Part shown: positions 11,436-24,530 of the stretch, piece by piece
Layout of the letters: every line of letters starts with the position of its first letter
Numbering within the stretch: position 1 is the first letter of the stretch
Assembly (NCBI RefSeq): GCF_000004195.4
Contig: NC_030677.2
Coordinates: 42,533,142-42,597,141 of the forward strand
DNA length: 64,000 nt
Source: Xenopus tropicalis
Lineage: Eukaryota; Chordata; Amphibia; Anura; Pipidae
Direction of reading: 5' to 3'
The notes under the pieces: model-generated
What the model was told of the DNA's origin: nothing
The model's database searches: none
What the model saw: the letters and a program-made list of their open reading frames with translations, nothing else
Position numbers and translations under genes: made by a program

Positions 11436-12311
11436 CTAGAACAGAACAGCAGCTCACTTATTAAGGAGTACGTAACAACTTTTATATCCAGCATATAGCA
11501 CATAAATGCTTAAAATGCAAAGTCATCACAAAAATACCTGGAATGTACATAAGTAATATTGTAAAATGTAAGGATATTATAAGTTGCAGTGATGGACTGT
11601 GGGGCTTGTACATTTTACATTATGCTTTACTAAAGCATAATGTTTACATTTTCTTATTTTGCATTATAGTACTGCAGAGTTTGTCTGCACTCAAGTGCTT
11701 ATTTACAAGGGAATGCCAAAATTAAAAAGCAGACATTATAATTTACAGGGTATTCATGGCTTTTTGGTGACTTATTATTACTAGGGGGTACATTATTCCT
11801 TGTATAACTAAATAATATATTACGATTAATATTATGATTAATGATATCACTTAGGTCCCAATGATCATTCAATTGTATACCCCTGTTGTAAACTATACTC
11901 CATGTAACTTGTGCCTGTACATTGCAACTGATCTGCTTAGTAACTTCAAATATATTTTAATACTGGGGGGAAGCCCAAAGCTTTAGGGTCATGTCATATC
12001 AGATGTTTTCTCCACTGGTGCATCCACTGTGCGGTAGAAAGAATCAATCCACTTCCTTCTGTCCCGACATCAGTGTGCACTGACAGGCATGTAATCGGTT
12101 GGTTAGTGAACTGAAAGGGCATGTTACAGAATGGAAAGCACCCTATCTGTGAACTAACAGGCCATTGCCCTGCCTGCAAGTTTGTACTGATGGAGAAAAG
12201 CTAGCAATCACCTGGTATGATATGACTGGCCGCATTCTATGAAAAACAGAAATAAATAGGAAAAAATATTCTGTGCCAGAAAAAAAAAAATCTAGCCCAT
12301 AGCACCATTAC

Positions 12312-12452
12312 CTGTCTGGGTGACTTTGAGGGACTGAGATCTGCCCCTTGGAATTGAAGTCTTTGCGGTTAGGGCACCTGAGGCAGAGTTTGGTCGTATA
12401 CATTTTACAGTAGGAACATCCTCAGTTTTGATGCTGCTGGTGGTGGTTGTAG
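12312..12452 (-). CDS. mtus1: mtus1 fourth coding exon, with a TSIP motif
   Basis: A 141-base phase 1-1 exon between an acceptor ending TTCTGCAG and a GTAATG donor. It encodes a TTTTSSIKTED start, which I align with the human segment around VIKYEEKPPKPAFQN, and ends SLKVTQT. A [S/T]xIP motif, TSIP, lies at 12349-12360 with Lys before it and Arg-Gly-Arg after it. That is the context of EB1-binding SxIP motifs in plus-end tracking proteins. Binding itself is inference. Confidence 0.85.
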
Positions 12453-15400
12453 CTGCAGAAGGAAAAACAACAGAGGATCAAAGGATATTCACTTGCAGAT
12501 AGGCACTATGCAGCCCCACAATCTGGCAGTGCTAAGCAAATAACATGTGGCTCTTCATAAGCAACAAAGTAAACTATGAAAGGACATGAACTACCCACAA
12601 GGACATTTTTTCAAAACAAAATAACAATACAAACAACGAGCTTAACTAGTGCACCTTTATTTTAGACTTTATTAATTAAGAGGCCAGCTAGCTTTTAGCC
12701 CTCAAGAGAACCTCACTGAATAATATATTCCTTTATTTAGAAGTCATGGACCACTGTTCAGAGCCTGAGCACTACTACTGTTCGTTTCAGGATTTGCCTT
12801 ATGCAAACAAAAAGTTAAGCAAGACGTCTAGAAAATATATGGTACATAAGCATATTAATAAAATGTAATTGTGCAGTATATTAATGCAATGAATGCACCC
12901 CTCCTGCATTAATTGAAGTGAAATGATCTATTTATACCCTCCAATAAAATTGGCTCAATATTAGCTTAGCCAGCCGAGGGCTATGGGAAGTGGAACGTAT
13001 TCACATCTCCTTGCTTAGTGAGGATACCCGCAGCACCTTAGTTAGTGTATGTAGCAACTGGCACTCAGCATTATGTACCGGTGTCTCACACTCTGCACAG
13101 TATTTACTGTAAATTTACTGTCAAATATCCAGTTTATGATGTCACAGGGTTTAAGTGTGTGTATGTATGCGTGACTGTAGGTATATTTATGTTACTGTAT
13201 GTATATTTATGTTGAATTAAGTGCTACCCTAGTGGCACTAAGTGATTCTAATGTCCACCCCTCAGGGCAGCAAAGAAAGCAGATTAGTTTGTGCTTTCTA
13301 TCTAAGTGCAAGAGTTAAAATCTAATGAAAGGCACAGTTTCCCAGCCTGCCCTATGCATTCATGTGTCTAACTCACCCAAGCTACCTTCTAGTTGCACTG
13401 GAAACTGCTTGGAAGTGACAGTGGAGTCACAGGTCGGATCCAGCAAGCAGTCCACCCAGGGGCTACACATAGTGCCTGAGCACAGATCTGCTGCCTGTGT
13501 AGTTCAGTGCATACCTGGCAGGTCACACAATGACAGTGGGGCAAATGACTGGCAAGCCCTCCCACTATCTCACTACAGAAATATCAGCTCACACTACCCT
13601 GACAGATTTCTCTTCTTCCCTCCCTTACACATACAGCAAGCAGTTGATTGATGGGCATTCCAGCCAGAGAGCGCAGTCACAGGCAGAGAGAACTGTCCCA
13701 TCCAGTGCAGGCATGACTGTTTACTCTTAGAAGGGTGTAGTGGTCTCCCATGGTAACCACAGTATGGAAGCAGCACTAACATGGACTAAGATGGGCACAC
13801 CTATGTCTCAGGCTGGGAAAATTGGGACAGCGCAATAATGGTCATGTAAGAATTTTATATGGTGATATGCAATGTGGCTGAACTAAAGTTCCCAGTATAC
13901 TCCTTCCCTGTTACAGGCTGATGCCCACCATAGCAACCAATCACATAGCTGCTTTCAAACAACTATCTTGTCTAGTAATTCATACTGATCATATATTTAT
14001 TACATTACCCCCATAGTCTCTGCTTGCAGTCTAAAGAAGGCCAGTAAATTTCACCCTATCCTCAGTTTATATATAAAAACAAGAAAGCTCATAAAATAAA
14101 TTCCACAGCGTGAGAGTTTTAGAAAGCTTTGCCTCCCTTCCTAATGCATCCTGGCCACTGGCTCAGCTCCAAACTATTCCAATAGCATTAACTCTTCCCT
14201 CTCTTATGGCACACTCAAGGTGTTCTGTTTAAAATGGACATTTTTCTTTTAAAGCTGATCGCCACCTCTGGGTTAGACTCATCATGGACAAGCCATTCTC
14301 TGGGTTTCACAGAGAACTCGAGCAGCAAACTTAGTCCTTCCGGTCTCATGCCTGGAGCCCCAAGTACAACTATCAGTGTAAATTCCAATACCAAAACAAA
14401 ACATGTCACTCTACCAATGTATCATAAGCAACATATAAAAATCTGACATTTTACCAGGCAATGTCCAGTTTCTGTACGGGAAAAGGATTGCAGCCAAGCT
14501 TTGAATTAGAGTGGAATTTGACAAGCTGCATCCACACAAGCACATTAATGTACATTAGTGGTTACTTATATATTCTGACCACTCAGTACATTATAAGAAC
14601 AGGGGAGATTTATTACATTACACACGTGCACTGCTGGCGCAGTAGAAAACCATGCCTGCAACAGACACAGATAAGTGCATGCTGCACCAATCTGCTCCTG
14701 AGGGAGGCATAAATTGCTGCGCTGGTGCATTTGTAATGAACACTATACCCTACTTTTCAAGCATTTCTTTGTTAATGCAGTCTTTTATTGTGAAGCACAG
14801 TGGTATTAATATAGTATGCTCTATCTGTATATTGGCATTCACTTAAGTGCTGATGCTATTCTGCTTGCTTCAGATAAAATTTACATTGGCAATTGTAAAA
14901 TCACCATAGATTTAAAATGCAGATGGTGTAGTTGCTGGTCACTTAAGACAAACAACCAATAGAGATATGTAGAGATAATGCTATATACAGCCAATAAACT
15001 ATGGGACAATACCTACCTAATTAACCTAATAAACCAAGATAACCCTCTACTTATTAACTGGCAATATTCTCCCTATGCAGCATGTCAGTACCAGACATTT
15101 TAGGTTATTTTCCTGTTCTGGATCAGATATTTTTTAGGTTAAAGAATTGATTTAATATTGATTGTAAACCATGTTGGCTGCAGTTCATGAAAATGGAGGC
15201 ATAAACCCACAATCCAATCTGATATATTACTAGAAATGTACACACATTTTTAGGTTACATGCAAATATTACCGATCTTATTCAATAAACAAGGATTGCAA
15301 GTGGCTTTACCTAATCAGCAGTTAGATAAAAGGATAATTTAAAGGTGCATTTGGAACTAGTAAAAGGGTGCCAAGCCTAAGGGATGATTTACTCATTGTT

Positions 15401-17382
15401 ATTAATGCAGTTTTATCATTTGGCTGCTAGTATAAATTTATTAGGCCCCGTATATCATTTTTATTTTATAGCCTTACAATAAATCCAATACAATTAATTG
15501 TCCATGCAGAAAAAGCTATGCTCATAGGATGTACTAAACAATAACTGCAACATGAATCCCTCTCACTGTGTCCCATGCTGCGAACCTGCTGCAGCAACCT
15601 TTAATATCAAAGGGAATCAACTAGTAGCAGAACTTTGATTTACTACACAAGTAGTGGCAATCGGTTAACTTAAGAGTGCAAAAACTCTGAATGCACATAT
15701 ATAATGAGAATTGCAGTATTCTCGCAAAGCATGGCATCCCCCGAAGTACTGCATCCATATTTCTCACCACTCGTCCCTTTGGAAGGATTAGGATAAGATT
15801 ATTATTAGGCAACAAAATAAAGTAGAAAATGACCTACTTCTTTTCCAAGGGACCGAAGCCAACAAAAGAATTATGGAAAAGCTGCAAGATCCGACAATTA
15901 GCAAGGTCAGTATGGCAGCATCATAGAGTGTTCCAGGCTCAACCAGTAGGGTTACTGTAAAATTGCTGGAAAGCTGGAAAGGGAAAGCAGCCTCTGTACA
16001 ACTGCGGTGCCCGCCTGGTACTGTCATTTACACAGAAAAAGGATCACGGCAAGATGAAAAAGACAGAAAGGCTTCAGCCATGTTCCCCCTCAGTGCTGCT
16101 CCTGTCAGCTCTCGATGAATTAGAGTGGAAAGCAATTGCTCTAAGTGACAGGCAGGACAGATTAATCCAGGCTGGAAATCTAACTGGGGAAAAGGCAGCA
16201 CGGGGTAGGCTGCATAATTTTGGCCACGCGTTTGACAAGGCTTTGTGTAAAAGTTATGGCTAATATAGTAGTGGTTTTGTTTTGTGCAACAGAAAATGAA
16301 ACAATGAACACATTTATCTAAAAGCTTCTTGTCATAGAGTTGCCTAAATGGCAGGAAAAGTAGCAAAAGGCAGTACATTAATAGTAGAATTTCACAAAAT
16401 AAAAAATAGTATAGTGAATACACCAATTTAATAAGCAGATCTGTCTTTTAAAGAATTTTTTTTTTATTTTTTAGACATACTGTACATTGTTGTGATCATT
16501 ACAGTTTGCCATTACCATTTGCCTGAGGCATGGTGCTGCTCCCAGTGGCCTTAAAGCAGGTGCTTATTTTTTAATTCCTAGCTTGGAGGAAAGTTTTGGT
16601 TGCATAAAAACCCAACGTAATGCCAAAAAGAGCCATCTGTAGATTGCCAGTCTACATAGGGGCTACCAAATAGCCAATGACAGCCCTCATTTGGCAATGC
16701 TTGTGTTGCTTCCAAATAATTTTTCCTTTTTAATGCAGCTCACGTGTATAAAAGTGTGGGACCCCTGGCATAGGGCAAACAATGGCAAAGTTAAGCAGGG
16801 ATCCTCATTAACAGTCCCTAAGTGAACCCTGCCTGTCACCCCTAGGTAGTATAGTTCCCATTAATATGAGAGGTGAACTGCTTGATGGGCAGGGAGTGCA
16901 GTTTAAAACCATTCTCTAAGAAGACCTCAGCACCAAAACCCATGTATATAATTTTCCATAAGCAGCTTGGCAGTCACTAATCATTAAAATCACTAAAAGT
17001 TGTGATAGGAGGAAAGGGGTGAAAGAAAAAGAGGACGACAGAATAAAGTAAAAGTCACTAAGCACTCTCAGATTGCAACTGCTAACTAAAAGCCAGAAGT
17101 GATGTCCTGGGTGCTACAAGTCTGACATAATTACTGGTAAGTACCATTATGGTGAAACATTACAGAGTATAGCAGTCTATGAAGTTATGGATAGAGTCCT
17201 AGTTCAAATGTTCCATATCGGTGCTATCCAACCACCTGACTATCCCACAATAAATACAGCTGCTCAGTAAAACAACGGTGCATGTTGTGATTTGTGAAAG
17301 TGTGTAACACAGTAGAAGTGCCATGCAGTACATGCAATGTGCCTGTTACCTGTGACAAAGTGAATACATACACACTACTTAC
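12453..17382 (-). other. mtus1: mtus1 intron between third and fourth coding exons
   Basis: No exon found. 13377-13740 is GC-balanced, repeat-free and ends (minus strand) in a GTGAGT donor-like site but lacks a usable open frame. 16020-16265 looks like a candidate conserved element. The rest is ordinary AT-rich intron. Confidence 0.5.
16020..16265. promoter_or_regulatory. Candidate conserved non-coding element
   Basis: A repeat-free, compositionally balanced stretch with clustered homeodomain-type words (GATGAATTAGAG, CAATTGCT, AGATTAATCC, GCATAATTTTGG) and CCACGCGTTTGAC. This is inference from texture only; no alignment was possible. Confidence 0.25.
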
Positions 17383-17559
17383 ACCTACAACTCAAATTGC
17401 TCTGCTCGCTCTGCGTGCTGCACACAGAAGAGACACTAGTTGTTCTCTGGAGTGCGGTTCCTCTACAGGGCAGTCTGGATCTAGGTAAGGATCTCGTCCC
17501 ATTCGCTGCTGAGGCTTTTAGAGAAATAGGCCTTCCCTTGGGAGAATATAATCCTCCCT
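17383..17559 (-). CDS. mtus1: mtus1 third coding exon, 59 codons' worth, phase 1-1
   Basis: The exon lies between an acceptor (pyrimidine-rich, ending TTTTTGCTAG) and a strong GTAAGT donor from 17382. It enters and leaves in phase 1. The peptide contains GTALQRTTSVSSVCSTQSEQ, which aligns with the human MTUS1 stretch around ALRRTGSTPSIASTHSEL, a Ser/Thr-rich likely phospho-region before the coiled coil. An overlapping upstream GT would give the wrong phase, which selects this donor. Joining the previous exon makes the codon GAG (Glu); joining the next makes TCT (Ser). Confidence 0.88.
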
Positions 17560-17709
17560 CTAGCAAAAATAAAGAGAGATTTAGAATTTCTTTACAACAG
17601 GACACCATATACTAAAACAATTCTCACGTAGCTCGCAGCAGCTATATTAAAGCACCAATCATTTACTTTTATCCATGTTTTATGGGAATATATAATAGGG
17701 AATTTAGCT

Positions 17710-17995
17710 TTAAAGGGGTTATTCACGTTTCAGAATTTTTGTATGATGCAGAGAGTAGTATTCTGAGACAATGTACAATTGGTCAGCAGCTCTCCAGTTA
17801 GGAGTTTCAACAGTGATCTGTTTGCTGCAACCAGGGAATGGTTTGAAAGAGAGACTGATATATTTATAGCAGAATATATTATATATCATATAATATATAT
17901 TATATATCAGTGACCCCAATTTGAAAACTGCAAAGAGTTAGAAGAACGCAAATAATTCAAAATGATAAATAAAGACCAATTGAAAAGTTGCAAAC
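17710..17995. mobile_element. Partial copy of the TTTAAAGGGGTGGTTCACC repeat family
   Basis: The left end TTTAAAGGGGTTATTCACG and internal words such as GACAATGTACAATTGGTC and GACCAATTGAAAAGTTGC are shared with copies at 40101, 46040 and 63539. The right terminus is not recognisable. Confidence 0.65.
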
Positions 17996-18635
17996 AAAAA
18001 TCACAAGTCAAACAGTTGGTTAAGTCATCCACATTTGTCATAGGGACAATTTAACAGCAGTTACACTGGGAAAAAATGGATGTCTGATAGAAACCCTTCG
18101 CCAGCCAACCAACCAACATGACCAGTCAACCAACCATTGCCAGTTCAAGTAAAAGCCAAGAAGGGAATCAAACTCTTCAACCCCTCCCTTCTTTTCCAGA
18201 TGGCTCCTGTTGTTATGGCTACTTTTATTATCAATGTTCTGTTAAAAGTTTGATTTTCCAAAAAAAAGTTTTACTTAAACTTACTATCGAATGGCAAAGA
18301 ACTTTGACTTGAAATAATTGCAAAAAAAAGGGGAAATGACGTGGAATTAAGGAATGTGTGTTTAGAAAGGCCAAAAAATGTATCACTCTCTTGTATTAGT
18401 CTATTACAGTTCAGGCTGCAAATATTTAGGGAATAGGAAATGCAGGGAAATGACTATGTAGGTTAGATATTTGGAAATAACTCAACATCCCAAATACAGA
18501 TATTGCTGGTTACCTAAAATTGCTCATACATCCTCTCTAGCAGCTATTTATTAGAAATGGCTACATATCTTGGAAGGCTTCCATTCTAACACACTGACTT
18601 ACAGATGTGGGAATTTAGTAATTTAGTACACTTAA

Positions 18636-18823
18636 TGGTGAAGACACATGGAGCTCCTATTAGCAGCTACCAAAAAAAACAAAATGCTGATCATTTACTG
18701 ATAATTGTCTCTACGTGTGTTTTAGCAGAGGCAAGTCTCAGTATTGTCTATGGCAGGGTATTTTCTGGCATTTAGTAGCCTTGAAAAAGTAGCTACTACT
18801 AATAGCCCAGTGTGTCTTCACCC
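18636..18823. mobile_element. TAA-flanked MITE, GGTGAAGACACA family
   Basis: The termini are TGGTGAAGACACA and TGTGTCTTCACCC, with TAA on both sides (18633-18635, 18824-18826). A 3-bp TWA duplication points to PIF/Harbinger. The interior is the same family as 55967-56164. Confidence 0.85.
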
Positions 18824-19172
18824 TAAAGGCGGTGATTGTTTGCATGAAGGACAATTACACCACTTTGCCCAACATAAATACAATAATTTAGGCTTCTTTT
18901 GAACATATTTTTGCACACTGTTTTAATTAAGAAAAGTTTGTCTTTGATATTGCCTGAGCTAAATATGAAAGTGATTATAATTTGTTTCCCAATCCTTTTT
19001 TTTTTTTTTGCAAGCAAATGTGGGATAAGAGGGTAATTTATCAGGTTGCCAGTATATGGACAAACTCATGCAGGGTATTGTTTATACAGAGCTAATTATC
19101 TCTATTACTAAATCAGATGATTAGGAAGAGGGGCAGGAAAGTTTAAAAACAAGACAATTACGGTATCCATAA

Positions 19173-19489
19173 GGGCTCTGGCACACAGGGAGATTAGTCG
19201 CCCGCGACAAATCTCCCTGTTCGCGGGCGACTAATCTCCCCGAATTGCCATCCCACCAGTGAAAATGTAAGTCGCCGGTGGGATGGCACACGCCGCGCAG
19301 GCGATTTAGGCAAATCGCTGAAGTTGCCTCGCAAGGCATTTTCGGCAATTTGGCGAAATCGCGCCACTGCGTGTGCCATCCCACCAGCGACTTACATTTT
19401 CGCTGGTGGGATGGCAACTCGGGGAGATTAGTCGCCCGCAACAAGAAAGATTTGTCGCGGGCGACTAATCTCCCCGTGTGCCAGAGCCC
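19173..19489. mobile_element. Complete GGGCTCTGGCACAC MITE, 317 bp
   Basis: Long inverted termini (GGGCTCTGGCACAC and GTGTGCCAGAGCCC) flanked by TAA at 19170-19172 and 19490-19492. The interior is built of nested palindromes with GGTGGGATGGCA and GGCGACTAATCTCCC blocks, so almost the whole element can fold. Spurious open frames across it are not genes. Confidence 0.9.
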
Positions 19490-20869
19490 TAAGTGTTTTA
19501 TAAATAAACGTGAAAAAAGAAAGAAATTCACTTTTACTTTAAAAAGAATTGTTGTCATCCTTGTGATACACTATATATTTCCCATTTTTACAGGATTTCA
19601 ATGTGATGTGCTTAACTCTTTTTGGTTCACTGTAGGTAAACCTAATATGATGGCTACTGCCACACAGGGATCATGCTCAGCATGTGTATAAACGCAGGCC
19701 GAGAATCAGCCCCTATGCTGGCATCAGCCAGCTGCACTAGAAGCCTTTGCATTGGCCCAAATACAGGTACACGGAGCAGCTTTCAAAACATGAGGGTATG
19801 TGTTTTATGTCAAAATCTGTTCCCTGTGCACCAGGGTGACTCAATTGTTCTGAGAGCAGGCAGAGGGAAAGGCTGATGCAGCCTGAGAATCAGCCCCATG
19901 TCGCATTAGTTTTTACATTACTGGCGAATGGGTTGTTTCTAGTCACGTGTGCGTCAAGTAAAACTCGACACACACCTGACCCGAACCCAAAGCGTCCGCT
20001 CCCAGCCTGAACCCTACCCGACCTGGCTAGTTCCCTCTATTTATAGACCTGTGCGCGACTTGTGCACCGGTGGCGTCACAAAAGGTGTGGGGGTGGGCAC
20101 GAGCCTATAAATAAGGGAGCCGGAACTGAAAAGCAAAGTTCATGGGCAGGGAGAGCAAGCACAAGTGCTCGACACCGAACCTGTGCAGAGGTCGGCCCAA
20201 ACCTGTCCAACCCGGGTCCCGTGGGTATAGGGCCGGCCAGCACATCACTAGTTGTTTCCTCTGTTGGAACATATATATGCCAGCCCTCTATACGTTTGCT
20301 AATAGGCATGGGAATAAGCCTGTCACCATGCACACAGAGTGGATTTCACAATGGAAACCCTAAGAGTAATTTTCATTTTGATATCTGCTGTGTATGCAGA
20401 TTGGCTTTTCTCCATTGGCATGTATACACCAGCACAGAATATGCCCTGTGTGACACTAGCCTAAATGTTTATAAGGAGATGTGTCACACACAGACTTGTT
20501 AAAACTTCTAGCATCCTCCAGTAGTTGATGGCTGTGGAAAAATGAAGGCCACACATTAGACAGCCCAAACATAAATAATAAAGGGTACTGTATAGTTATA
20601 TACGCTTTCCCAAGGAAGTCTCGGTCCATAGGGACCCATGGTAAATAGTCTCATGCCTACAATAAAACTGGCCCATGAGTAGTTCTAAACTGAAACTGTG
20701 AATCTGCACAAAATACATGTAAAATAAAACGTTTTGCATCTCATGCTGTGCAGTCTATATACTTTTTGTAGCTTTTAACACATTTGAGAGGTAAACACAG
20801 GATAAGATCATTCAGCATGGGTCCAGCAAAATGCAAATGTGCACTTCAAAAGGAAGGACTACTATTTAA

Positions 20870-21291
20870 AAAGATTCTGTCATGATTTTTATGGTATATT
20901 TTTTATTTCTAAATTACACTGTTGTTGGTTCACTTGTAATATTGGTGTGTAGGGACCATCTCAGTGCATTGTGCCTGAGTCTGAGCTTTCAGAAGGAGCC
21001 AGCGCTACACATTAGAAATTCTTTCAGATTGTTCTGCTGTTCGGCTGTTGGGGTGAAAGGGAAGGGGGGTGATATCACGCCAACTCGCAGCTCAGCAGTA
21101 AAGTGTGACTGAAACTTATCAGAACATAGGTCACATGGCTGTGGCATCCTGGGAAATGAAGAATATTGCTAGCCCTATGTGAAATTTCTAAATTAAATAG
21201 AAAAACAGATTTCAATGCAGGGTTCTGCTGAAAAAGCTCTATTAACTGATGTGTTTTGAGGAAAAAAAAAAACATTTTCCCAAGACAGTAT
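20870..21291. mobile_element. Inverted-repeat element family G, complete copy
   Basis: The termini resemble GATTCTGTCATGATTTTTATGG and its complement at the right end. The body shares CATGTGACC, GATAAGTTTCAGTCACAC and CTGAGCTTTCAGAAGGAGCC words with copies at 41113 and 57547, in opposite orientation to them. Confidence 0.75.
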
Positions 21292-22235
21292 TTGTTTAAA
21301 ATGAAATAAATATGTATGTCACCTGAGCGCCTGGCAGTGGGCTGAACATGGAGACGGAAGTGGATTGGCCATAGCACAGCGGGTCGCCTGTAGGAAGGAC
21401 TCTTGAAGGTCAGCATTAGTGCCTTAGGCCCATAAGCTACGAGGATTTTTGTGCCCAAAGTCGAAGTTAAAGATGTAGGCAGTGATAAGATGGACCCATG
21501 GTCAATCTCTCCCAAGTTACCTCTGCTGGTCTCTCAATATTATTATTTGATTGGTTTCTTCCACTTCACTCTTGCTCATTGGCTAATTGTTCCTAATCTG
21601 CAGCAGGGTGCAGTTATTCTTCCTAAGATTTGTGTGTGTACATTATTTTTGAATGTCTATTTATTTCCTCCTCACCAAGACAACAGAACCACAAGGGCAG
21701 CTGTAAGCTCTTGGGACCTTCAGTGGGAGTGGACCAGTAACATATGCATGTATCCAGCTGCCATGGAAACAGTTTTTAGTTAACCCTAAAAAACTGAAAA
21801 GACTCAAAATAAAATGTGGATTACATTTACAGGGTTTGTAAGTGACAGTGGCAATCATCAGTTAATCTGAATGGACAGTAATAATGTTGATTATGTAAGT
21901 GCTTTATTGCAAATTTAATGCAAAGGTATTTTCAGACATTGTGTCATTAGTGCAGGTGACAAAGTGTCCCGTGGGTGCTTACTCTTAGGATGGCTGCTAA
22001 CACTTTGTTGCAGGTAAAACACTATTCTAGGCTTTGAGACTATGCAGCTAGCCAGACAGACAATTAACTGAACATGCACTTGTTCCTTTTCCCACTAGAA
22101 AGCTCAGGTTCTCTGTCTGCAAGTGCTGCACATAACTACTTATGCCCACTAGAGGGCGACAAAGCCAAAAAGTATTAGAATAATGTACCCATAATTTCCA
22201 TCTATAACTGATAAACCCATTGTATTCTACAGAAC

Positions 22236-22400
22236 GTATCTGTTATCTATGTAACCTGTGGCTTTTTCAGCTTGATTGGCTGCCCCAAAAGCAGCTTTGT
22301 TTACATAAACTAAAGTACCGTTTTTAAAGCAAACACACATCTTACCAGTGCATGAAATTACTTTACACTTTTATTTTTTGGTGTTACTGTTCCTTTATGG
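22236..22400. mobile_element. Fragment of the AAAGGAACAGTAACACC repeat family
   Basis: Ends GGTGTTACTGTTCCTTTA and holds the GGTAAAACTGGTGTG-like word in reverse. Related to the fragment at 48125-48250. Confidence 0.6.
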
Positions 22401-23099
22401 TCTAATAAAAATGTAATATTGTTTTTACATGAATATGCTTGTCATGAAAAATTTAAAAAACCGATACCAGTAAAAACAGCAACTAGTAACACCAGTAAAA
22501 CATCTTTCATTAAGCCCCCTTCCAGCTGCACCAGAGTAACCCCTTCCTACAATGTCCCCCCTCAGTTTTTAATCTTCTGTTAAATGATGTCCAAAAAACT
22601 GTCAATATCTTGTCCCCATGGCCCCAGGCACTGCAGCTTCTGCCTGAGTGCAGGTAGTGGAAATCGGCCAGAAAACGAAAAAGCAGGCATTTTCGTGCTA
22701 TTCTCAGCTGTGTGTACCTGCACGCAAGCAGAAGCTGTACTTCTCTTGTGCAGATAAACAGCACTGCGGGTGGGAGCAAATCAGTGTCTCTCAGCTTGCA
22801 GAAAAAAGGCAGGTGGAGAGAAGCGGAGAAAATGCTCTGTTTGCCCATGGTCTAATACATTCAGCAATTTCTGTAAATGCCTTCTGGTCTCTAATCACAC
22901 ACTTAATGGTTAGTGGTTTGGGTTGAGTCAGTGGTTAGTAACATCCCAAAGGACTTAAGGTTTAGGGTTGTGCCTTTAGGATAGGTGTTTAGGGTTGGTT
23001 AGTGGCTATGGGGTCAGAGTAAATTCCAGTGCAATGTTTTCCATATTACGAAGATTCTTCCATAGAAGGCAGTGGAATGGTTTCCTTATGCACAGGCGG

Positions 23100-23610
23100 T
23101 ACTACTGTGCCAATACTGCTCAGTCCACCTAACATTATGTTCTCAGTTGGCATTCGTGACACTGCTCTTTCTTGGTTTAAAACTCATCTTTATGACCATT
23201 TCTTTGAAGCTGCCTTCTCTAACTCCACCTCACTCCCTCTTTGTTGGGAGTTCATCAAGGCTCTGTCTCAGGCCCTCTGCTGTTCTCAATCTATACAACT
23301 TCTCTAGGGAAACTTATTTAGTCATTTGAACTTCAGCACCACCTATGCTGATGACACCCAACTCTGATGATAAAAGCACAGCAAATCTAGCCACTTATCA
23401 GATTCCATGAGCAGAATGGTCCCCCACCCCCTTACTGGGGCTCTTTACTGCATCAATTTCTGTTCAGCATCTGTGAAGCCAGAAGTGGTTCCACCAGTGG
23501 CACACTGGGATTCAGGATACCCAATCTGCATACTCCTATATACTGTAAGCGCTTTAGGACAAGGAACCAACAACAACTATATAAAATCTTGGAACGAATA
23601 ACGTTTTTGC
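23100..23610 (+). pseudogene. Decayed LINE fragment with reverse transcriptase remnants
   Basis: Translating different plus frames gives successive pieces of a non-LTR reverse transcriptase: DTALSWFKTHL, then FSNSTS, then [20 protein letters not shown], then the catalytic YADDTQL box at about 23347-23367. Frameshifts separate them, and at least one in-frame stop lies before YADD. The order and spacing match L2/CR1/Rex1-type LINEs. A stretch near 23545 resembling the TGTAAGC-CTTTAGGACA tail of such elements follows. The element is dead; clade assignment is tentative. Confidence 0.8.
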
Positions 23611-24374
23611 TTTTAAGCTTTAAAGCGCAGCCTCTGATCAGTTTCCAAAAGCAAACTGCTTTTTGTTCCTTATTGGTGCTGATCAGTGCAGGGTTTCCGT
23701 ATTATCTTGAGAGGGAAAATATATTTAACTGCACTGGTAAATAATGGCCATTAGATGTCTCTCTTCCACCTATTTACACAAGACTAACACAATCTGAAGA
23801 AAGAAAAAATTAATATATTTGCTCTCATCTATGACATTGATGGTAATAACACAGAAACAAACAAGTACTCCATTGCTATTGGAATGGCTAATGCATTCCA
23901 ACAACTGTGTATGCACACTAATAGGCATTATTCATGTATAAATGCCTCGAACTCATACTCTATAAATTAGAAGTTGTGTGACTGCAGGGAACATTTAAAT
24001 ATACTACATGCTAATGCAAACAATATGGAGGTTGCCAAGTCTATGTTCTGTATAGTAAATCTGGAGTGACACTCATTAACGCACCAATTATATCTCATTC
24101 CATACTGTATTTCTCCCTAAACCTACTTTTGCAGACCTGTGGAAAGCCACTGTCCCCTTCTCCTCTGGCAAAGAAACCATATTTTATTCAGTTAGCACAT
24201 TATTGCATGTATCTGAATAATACACTAACTGGTGCATAAGGAGGACTGCTAAAGGAATTGTAAACATTTGTGAACAACTTCTTAGCAATTTACATTAAGG
24301 ATTTTTTTTTTTGTTTTCAAGACATTAACAGTTATTAAACTGCTAATTTATTCAATACAACATTTAGTCTGTCT

Positions 24375-24530
24375 GGGTACAGGCAGCTGAAATTAATTTT
24401 CTGAGAAGAGAAATGTCTTGTGACGTTGCTCTGCTTAGAACTGACCTGCGAAAGGCCTGATGACTAAGCATAGCAACATCACAAGAAAGTTCCTTTTCTC
24501 AGAAAATTCATTTTCAGCCAAAATGTATCC
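24375..24530. mobile_element. Foldback element, 156 bp
   Basis: The arms pair from GGGTACAGGCAGCTGAAA to the right-hand TTTCAGCCAAAATGTATCC and inward through TTTTCTGAGAA and TTGTGACGTTGC, meeting around GGCCTGATGACTAAG. Confidence 0.75.

Noticed and set aside
19121..19691. Three overlapping frames of 60-145 codons
   Set aside because: They lie across a palindromic MITE, and similar peptides appear at 800-1060 because of the same family.
20062..20502. 146-codon plus frame in a GC-richer block
   Set aside because: No domain, no splice support, and the block resembles a dispersed repeat.
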